Assembly: GCF_901709675.1 (NCBI RefSeq)
Contig: NC_051090.1
Location: 2,663,342-2,727,341 of the forward strand
Length of the DNA stretch: 64,000 bases
DNA from: Syngnathus acus
Taxonomy: Eukaryota; Chordata; Actinopteri; Syngnathiformes; Syngnathidae
Direction: 5' to 3'
Under the pieces are notes generated by a model that ran no database searches, was not told where the DNA came from, and saw nothing but the letters and a program-made list of their open reading frames with translations. Every line of letters begins with the position of its first letter. Position 1 is the first letter of the stretch. Positions 61,056 through 64,000 of this stretch are shown in pieces. The translations under genes were made by a program, and so were the position numbers.

Positions 61056-64000
61056 ACTCATCCAAGGAAGGTGTCGTAATTACAACCATGTGGTTACGTT
61101 CCGCGGGCCTCGTATAATTTACTAGCATGCAAAATCCACGTCAAAACATTTAAACAACAAAAGTTGTGCTCAGTTTCAAGAAGCTGTAGAAACTAATGTT
61201 CTATAACCACACAATTAAAAGTCTCATTTCCTTTCCATTTGGATTTATATTCTTTCACCATATGGTACTAATAATCTGAGCTGGTAAACCTCAAGAGGAA
61301 GAAGGAATTTCATAAAAAGCCAATCAGGGGTAGAAGAAGTTAAGAAGTCACTTTGTTGGCTTTATCGTTTATCTCGCTTGTCTCCAACCTGGTCCGGCTC
61401 CAAAGTCCAGTTAGCAAAGTCATTCGGAGGACACAATGAAGTGAGTGGGCCCTCTTTGAGGAGCACGCCGGGGCCCGAGCCAGCTGCTTTTCAGCACTGT
61501 TTGTTTACGGCAGCTGCCGTCTCGGGGCTGAAGGCCAAGCACGGCCGCGCTTGTGCCACTGAGCCGCAGACTCACGGCGAGCCACACGCCCGTTGAGGCC
61601 CTCCCTTGTCCTGACACCTCCTAAAAAAGCCAAAGTGGCCTGGCCCAGTGAGAACTTTTCTTGTTCTTTCGGGCCGTCAATCTTTGGACTTTCTACTCCG
61701 TAGACAGCAAGTATTCGGTTCTCATGGTGCGAGGGGAGGGTTGTTTGGACGAGCCCAAGTGGGTCAGCGCCATGCGGCTTGACATCCCCGCCGCCTGCCC
61801 CTGAAGCCTGCCTTGTTTATTTAAGTTCTCCTCCAGCCACAACCAAAACAGATGCCTTGTTTTTTCTTTTTTCTTTTCCTCCACGTATGACAACAACAGC
61901 AGCGGGGTAGCCCGGTTGAGTTAGCTTATAAAAATAACACGATAACAATAAACAACGTGTCGCCAAAGGAAATCTAGAAGACGTTTTAGGACTAACCACC
62001 AGTTTCAGTTGCTATAAATTAGCTAGTTGTGGGATTCATGACTGAGGATAAGCGGCCAAAACACATTTTGGGGTTAAATGCAACATCTGTGTTCACAGCT
62101 GGAATCCCAAAGTGACTCTTGAGGAGTCAAGAGGACTCTTGTATTCCTCCAAATGACATCAGCACTCAAATGATGTTAGACACACTTCACCTTTACGAAC
62201 CTTCTCGACGCCCACTGGTACGCAAGCAAAAGGAACACTCACAGGCTGGCACACGTTGGTGTTCCGTCCCACCCGTGCTTCCCACGCACTCCATCATCAT
62301 CCTCAACGTGATCCTGCGCAACGTGTCTATGCATGTGGCGGTCTTGATTTCATATTCAAAATGTTTTGTTTTTTTATTGCCTCACATTTTTCGATTTCCT
62401 TACAATCTAGCTTGAGCTTTGTGCTCTTGGTCCAAAACCTTAAAAGTGAGGCTCTCTCTGTTCGGTGTCGATTTTAGCGCGAGCGGCCCATCAGCGGTTG
62501 GGCTCCAGATAGGAGCACATGCTTGACGGTGCGAGAAGAGCTTTTGTTTTGTATGCACACAATACTGTCAGAGCCCGGCTCAGCTCTCAGCAGCGCTTTC
62601 ATGCTGGCTGCCTTCACCTTTCACCCCTTCACCACCGCTTCATTCCGCTTTTCCCGAGTGTCCGAAGGAAAGCTGTTTATGTGGTAGCGAGGTGATCCAT
62701 CAGATTTCTGTGATTGTCATATATCCATGGACGGCTCATATGTTGCGGCCTGCAGTGAACTTCAGACTCCGCCTCAGCCAATGCAAGAATGAGGCTTTTG
62801 TGGCCCAAACGTGGAGGCTGGGAACCAGAGGAGCAACCCGGCTCACCTTACGCCGCCCTGGTTCCCACACTGCCCTGAGGATGCTTTATTATTATTATCC
62901 TTAACCCTTAATCTCCACCGTGATATTACCCGACACCCCAAGCTGTACATCACGAGGGCAGTGTGTAAACATCTGCACCGAGCTCCCTCCTGAGATTTCC
63001 CAGAAGAGCGGATATTCCCATCTTGCTTGTGTTTTTCCTCCTAAAATGACAGCCAGGTAAAAAAAAAGGCACTCTGCAATTTTTCCCCCCAAAATGACAA
63101 ACATTCCGGAACTTCACCATGTCTTTTGGGGCCTACACCACAGAATTTGATGGGAATTGACCAAACGCCCCCTCGGTGTAATTAGGCCACCCACTCAACT
63201 CCAAATGGGCGCCTCCGACAGCATTACCGCCTTCGTACTGCCACCCAACGCATAATGGCTGCCCCCATTACCGCCTTTGTACTGTACACAGTTATTAAAA
63301 CACTCGTGGCGAAAATGTCGTGTTGCTCAGTTTCCCTCCTCGCTACCCTGGCTGCGTGCAATCCCAGCACATGAGACAAGAACAACACTACAGAGGCTCT
63401 TTCTCACGTCCACACAGTCTCTCTCTCATGGTGCCACCAGCAGTGTGTCATGGAAAAGTACTGCAGCAGCAGCAGCAGAAGAAGCACCAGGGACGGCCGT
63501 CGTCAGTCGCATATCAGACGGCCTTGGACGCACGCACAGTCATCCAGACACTAAAAAGATAACCCCGCCAGCTTCTGCTTTTCCGAAGGCAGACATCGTT
63601 ATCTGAGGCGGGGTCGTCGAACTGATTTGTTTGTACCCTCCAGCTGGAGGCGAAACCCATTACCGGTAGAGATTGATGAGGCAGCTCAAGGATAGCCAAC
63701 GCGTATTGCAAATGGATAGTTGCACACGTTGAAGCAATACGATTTTTTTTTTTTTTTATAGGTCGTGGCCCAACGCAAACGTTTAGTGGGCCATCAAGCT
63801 TTCATTAATTTCGAACCCGGATCCCCATTCCTTGTGTGCACCTCCAGACTTACTGCTGCTTTGCCACAAGGACCTTGCTCTAACCTTGACTGAGCCTCGC
63901 TGCTTAAATCAAGTAAATAGCACCCGGCCTAAAATGGATCACTGTAGGACACCTGTCACTGAGACATTGGGTTGTATAATATTACCCTGTGCAAAGACAG
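61056..64000. other. Region downstream of dpt
   Basis: Dpt 3' UTR then about 2.7 kb with no recognisable exon, repeat family or RNA gene. A GC-rich patch at 61380-61610 and a short CAG run near 63464-63480 stand out, but no function is supported. Confidence 0.5.
61214..61219 (+). terminator. dpt polyadenylation signal (variant)
   Basis: ATTAAA 159 bases past the stop codon. Confidence 0.5.

Overview
This is a gene-dense stretch of a compact vertebrate genome, almost certainly a teleost fish. The genes have many short exons with GT-AG introns and few repeats. The products are vertebrate (class I cytokine receptors, a cyclic-nucleotide-gated channel, TMEM131, BIVM, NME7, Na/K-ATPase beta-1, dermatopontin). 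One gene is a nucleoside hydrolase of a family that mammals lack. The species cannot be named from the sequence. Exon maps come from conserved protein blocks read by eye plus splice-phase bookkeeping. Except for nme7, every internal exon boundary closes in phase.

Layout: 1-2602 (+) is the 3' part of an il23r-like receptor. 3760-7517 (+) is a complete il12rb2-like receptor, the same tandem pair as in mammals. 7859-11046 (-) is cnga3, tail to tail with il12rb2. 11047-16455 is the largest gene-free block. 16456-30364 (+) is tmem131 with 40 coding exons. 31035-32700 (-) is an inosine-uridine-type nucleoside hydrolase, head to head with bivm at 33575-35692 (+). 35910-37906 (-) is a homocysteine S-methyltransferase, head to head with nme7 at 38769-46155 (+). 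A non-autonomous hAT transposon lies at 47114-48178. 48366-54014 (-) is atp1b1. 54589-55075 is a truncated LINE. 59380-61055 (+) is dermatopontin (dpt). The rest, to 64000, shows no gene.

The genes are functionally unrelated housekeeping, immune, photoreceptor and matrix genes, not an operon-like system. The order joins blocks that in human lie on 1p31 (IL23R-IL12RB2), 2q11 (CNGA3, TMEM131), 13q33 (BIVM) and 1q24 (NME7-ATP1B1-DPT). I found no CRISPR array, rRNA or tRNA, and no convincing new multi-gene system. The observations most worth checking are: clustered frame breaks confined to nme7; the il23r-like gene keeping three membrane-proximal FNIII domains that human IL23R lacks; a displaced splice donor in bivm; a GC-AG intron in atp1b1; a 137-base C tract beside a tmem131 splice acceptor; and a perfect 15-bp inverted repeat upstream of cnga3.
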